Part shown: in pieces, positions 62,171 through 64,000 of the stretch | Layout of the letters: the number at the start of each line of letters is the position of its first letter | Position numbering within the stretch: the first letter of the stretch is position 1 | Source of the DNA: Aurantibacter sp034110465 | GTDB lineage: Bacteria > Bacteroidota > Bacteroidia > Flavobacteriales > Flavobacteriaceae | Length of the DNA: 64,000 bases | Assembly: GCA_034110465.1 (NCBI GenBank) | Contig: JAWUZD010000010.1 | Span: forward strand, 248,001 to 312,000 | Direction of reading: 5' to 3' | Made by a program: the position numbers and the translations under genes | The notes under the pieces: model-generated | Database searches by the model: none | The model's input: the letters and a program-made list of their open reading frames with translations, nothing else | What the model was told of the DNA's origin: nothing

Positions 62171-63769
62171 TTAAAGTGTTAAAACAGTAAAGTCTAAATC
62201 TAATGGTTTTAAGTTTTCTATAAGTAAAGGAATCAAAGCTTCTCCATATTCCAAATAAAATTCCGAAAAATTAGTTTGTCGTTCTTGTAAACTATTATTT
62301 GGAAACAATTGATTTTGTAACTCTATAACTCGATCAACTTCATTTTTTAATTTACGCTTTTGTGCTTTTAACAAGCGTTTCTCTAAATGTTCTAGACCTT
62401 TAATTTGTTTTCGTTCTTGAGCAGCAACTGCACCAACAAATGATTTATCGGTTTGTTGTGCTATCTCATATAAGCTTTTAAATTGCTTTTCTAAATGATT
62501 TTTTTGCGTTGTGAAATCAATATCCACTTTAGAAATAGCTTTTACTTTCTCTTTTACTAAATTGGTTTGTTCCAAAAACAACTGTTGTAACGAAATGTCT
62601 AATTTTTCAATTTTATCAGCCTGTGATTCGCTTTGTAATAATACTGAATTACGTAATAATAATATAGGAAATGGCGTTTTAAAAGCTTCAAAATTTTGTT
62701 TTAACTGAAACCAATATGCTAATTCTCCGCCTCCACCAATATAACATAGATTTGGCAAAATTTGTTCTTGGTATAATGGTCTTAAGATTACGTTAGGAGA
62801 AAAATGTTGCGGGTTGTCATCAACTTCCTTTAAAATTTCAGTTTTAGAAAAAGCAAGATTTGTGTTTAGTACTTTATAAGCATCATTTTCAAAAACAATT
62901 CGTTCTCTCAAATTTTCGTTATTATAGAATAGGTTAATTTCTCTTGGGTTTACCTGAATTTTATAATCGGAATTTAACTGACTTAAAGCTTTAGACGTTT
63001 CTGTGACATTTGTAAAAGAGGTTTGCTGTTCTAGTTCTTGTTTTATACTTGGAACAAATAATTGCTTTAAATCTTTTGAATTAGCATCTACTACAATTAA
63101 TCCATAATCTTTAAACAAGAAATTAGCAATAAACCTGGTGGCTTCAGCTAAATTAGAATGTTCTAAATAAGCCTTTTTAAAGAGTTTTTCTAAAGTTTTT
63201 GCGTTGTCACTAAACCCTAATTGATTCTTAAACAACTCAAAAACTTGATCTAATCCTTTAGTATCTAAATCACCTACGGCTCCATTAGCATTTCTACTCC
63301 ATTGTACTTTTTTTCCTTTAAAATTAAAATAATTTATTTCGTCAAAATCATGATCTTCTGAAGCCATCCAATACACAGGCACAAAATTATATTCTGGATA
63401 AGCAATTTTTAACTCTTTGGCTAAATTAATTGCTGATACTATTTTAAATAAAAAATATAATGGTCCTGTAAACAAGTTTAATTGATGACCAGTAGTTATA
63501 GTAAATGTATTAGGTTCAATTAAACGCTCTATATGTTCCTTTGTTAAATTAGAAGTATCTAGATTTAGATATTGCGACTTTAAAGCATTAACCAAAACGC
63601 GCCTTTTTTCTTTAGAGAAATACTGCTTTATCTCAATTTGTTTTTTAAAATCTTCAATTGCAGTTCCATTAGAATAAAAAGGTTTTAAATGTTCTGATTT
63701 AGCTAGATAATCTTTGATTAAAGACGAAAAAAATCGGATATCAGAATAGGCTAATGTGTGTTTTTTCAT
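62171..63769 (-). CDS. bshC: Bacillithiol biosynthesis cysteine-adding enzyme BshC
   Basis: 532 residues from the ATG at 63769; an upstream TTG in frame adds four residues and is less likely. Family motifs are TITTGHQLNLFTGPLYFLF, LKIAYPEYNFVPVYWMASED with HDFDEINYFNFKGKK (the class I aminoacyl-tRNA-synthetase-like core), LRPLYQEQILPNLCYIGGGG and ELAYWFQLKQNFEAF. A coiled-coil of about 80 residues (TQKNHLEKQFKSLYEIAQQT onward) follows, as in the characterised BshC. It joins cysteine to glucosaminyl-malate to give bacillithiol, the thiol that replaces glutathione in many Bacteroidota. The other bsh genes are not in the window. Confidence 0.93.
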   Translation of the reverse strand: MKKHTLAYSDIRFFSSLIKDYLAKSEHLKPFYSNGTAIEDFKKQIEIKQYFSKEKRRVLVNALKSQYLNLDTSNLTKEHIERLIEPNTFTITTGHQLNLFTGPLYFLFKIVSAINLAKELKIAYPEYNFVPVYWMASEDHDFDEINYFNFKGKKVQWSRNANGAVGDLDTKGLDQVFELFKNQLGFSDNAKTLEKLFKKAYLEHSNLAEATRFIANFLFKDYGLIVVDANSKDLKQLFVPSIKQELEQQTSFTNVTETSKALSQLNSDYKIQVNPREINLFYNNENLRERIVFENDAYKVLNTNLAFSKTEILKEVDDNPQHFSPNVILRPLYQEQILPNLCYIGGGGELAYWFQLKQNFEAFKTPFPILLLRNSVLLQSESQADKIEKLDISLQQLFLEQTNLVKEKVKAISKVDIDFTTQKNHLEKQFKSLYEIAQQTDKSFVGAVAAQERKQIKGLEHLEKRLLKAQKRKLKNEVDRVIELQNQLFPNNSLQERQTNFSEFYLEYGEALIPLLIENLKPLDLDFTVLTL

Positions 63770-63887
63770 ATAAAGCAACAAATTATAGTGTAAATATAAT
63801 AATCTTTAAAGGTTGCTAAGTCTTAAATTTAACATAAAACTTTCAAAGTACACTTCTTAATTGATTAACTTTATAAAAATTGACATT

Positions 63888-64000
63888 ATGAAAACCTCAA
63901 TTAATATTAAACGTATTTGCTTCGTTTTTAGTTTATTGCTGCTACAAACTTTATGCACAAATGCCCAGAATACATCTTTTTTTTCAGGAAAAATTTTAGA
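63888..64000 (+). CDS. Start of an exported protein (3' part outside window)
   Basis: Only 37 codons are present. MKTSINIKRICFVFSLLLLQ followed by TLCTNAQ is a signal peptide, with cleavage likely after Ala, before Gln. The mature start (NTSFFSGKIL) is open to the edge. The product would be periplasmic or secreted; the domain is outside the window. A TAACTTTA sequence at 63867-63874 resembles a -7 element, weakly. Confidence 0.7.
   Translation, partial: MKTSINIKRICFVFSLLLLQTLCTNAQNTSFFSGKIL

Overview
The window is a low-GC chromosomal segment from a member of the Bacteroidota, almost certainly a (probably marine) Flavobacteriaceae bacterium. The evidence is promoters of the TTTG-N17-23-TAnnTTTG type, weak or absent Shine-Dalgarno sequences, lipoproteins with a Cys-Ser-Asp-rich surface-export signal, and family-typical genes (bshC, DUF2911, DUF2795, DUF3820, LysM plus receptor-like binding protein, long SecA without a C-terminal zinc motif). 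I cannot name the genus from sequence alone.

Left half (1 to 32862, all minus strand): one large surface-polysaccharide locus. A good promoter at 32886-32915 sits just upstream of wza. Transcription then runs through a Wza-like outer-membrane exporter, a Wzc-like tyrosine autokinase, a Wzm/Wzt ABC exporter, a methyltransferase, an acyltransferase-3 protein, about twelve glycosyltransferases (including GT10 and probable GT11-like fucosyltransferase relatives), a 2-oxoglutarate/Fe(II) oxygenase and nucleotide-sugar enzymes. Two sugar pathways stand out. Gmd, a Fcl/ColC-like reductase-epimerase and a ColD-like PLP enzyme, with the catalytic Lys replaced by His at position 188, predict GDP-L-colitose. 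A NeuB-type synthase lacking the SAF domain, next to a fused CMP-nonulosonate synthetase/HAD phosphatase, predicts a KDN-type pathway through a 9-phosphate. Two paralogous MBOAT plus SGNH cassettes and OafA-like O-acylation imply a heavily acylated glycan. The locus shows gene turnover: a frameshifted remnant of a glycosyltransferase-like gene lies beside a GT2 gene.

Middle (32970 to 44136, mostly plus strand): housekeeping and accessory genes. These are an ABC-F ATPase, a methyltransferase, the PduO-type cobalamin adenosyltransferase, a DUF2795 protein, SecA, a J-domain/KTSC protein, an asparagine-synthase-like protein, a DUF2911 protein and the MeaB/ArgK GTPase. Several are separated by clear intrinsic terminators.

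Right half (44238 to 64000, mostly minus strand): PAP2 phosphatase, MATE exporter, nitronate monooxygenase, MnmA, two tandem plus-strand fasciclin lipoproteins with near-identical terminators, a MORN-like protein, YidC, PyrG, DUF3820 and DUF922 proteins, a LysM/receptor-like protein, GuaA, BshC and the start of an exported protein at the right edge. Two genes here are broken by homopolymer indels: a TPM-domain lipoprotein with two A8 runs, and a PLP-dependent decarboxylase with one T-run shift. No tRNA, rRNA, CRISPR array or insertion sequence was recognised, and no gene-free stretch exceeds 300 bases.
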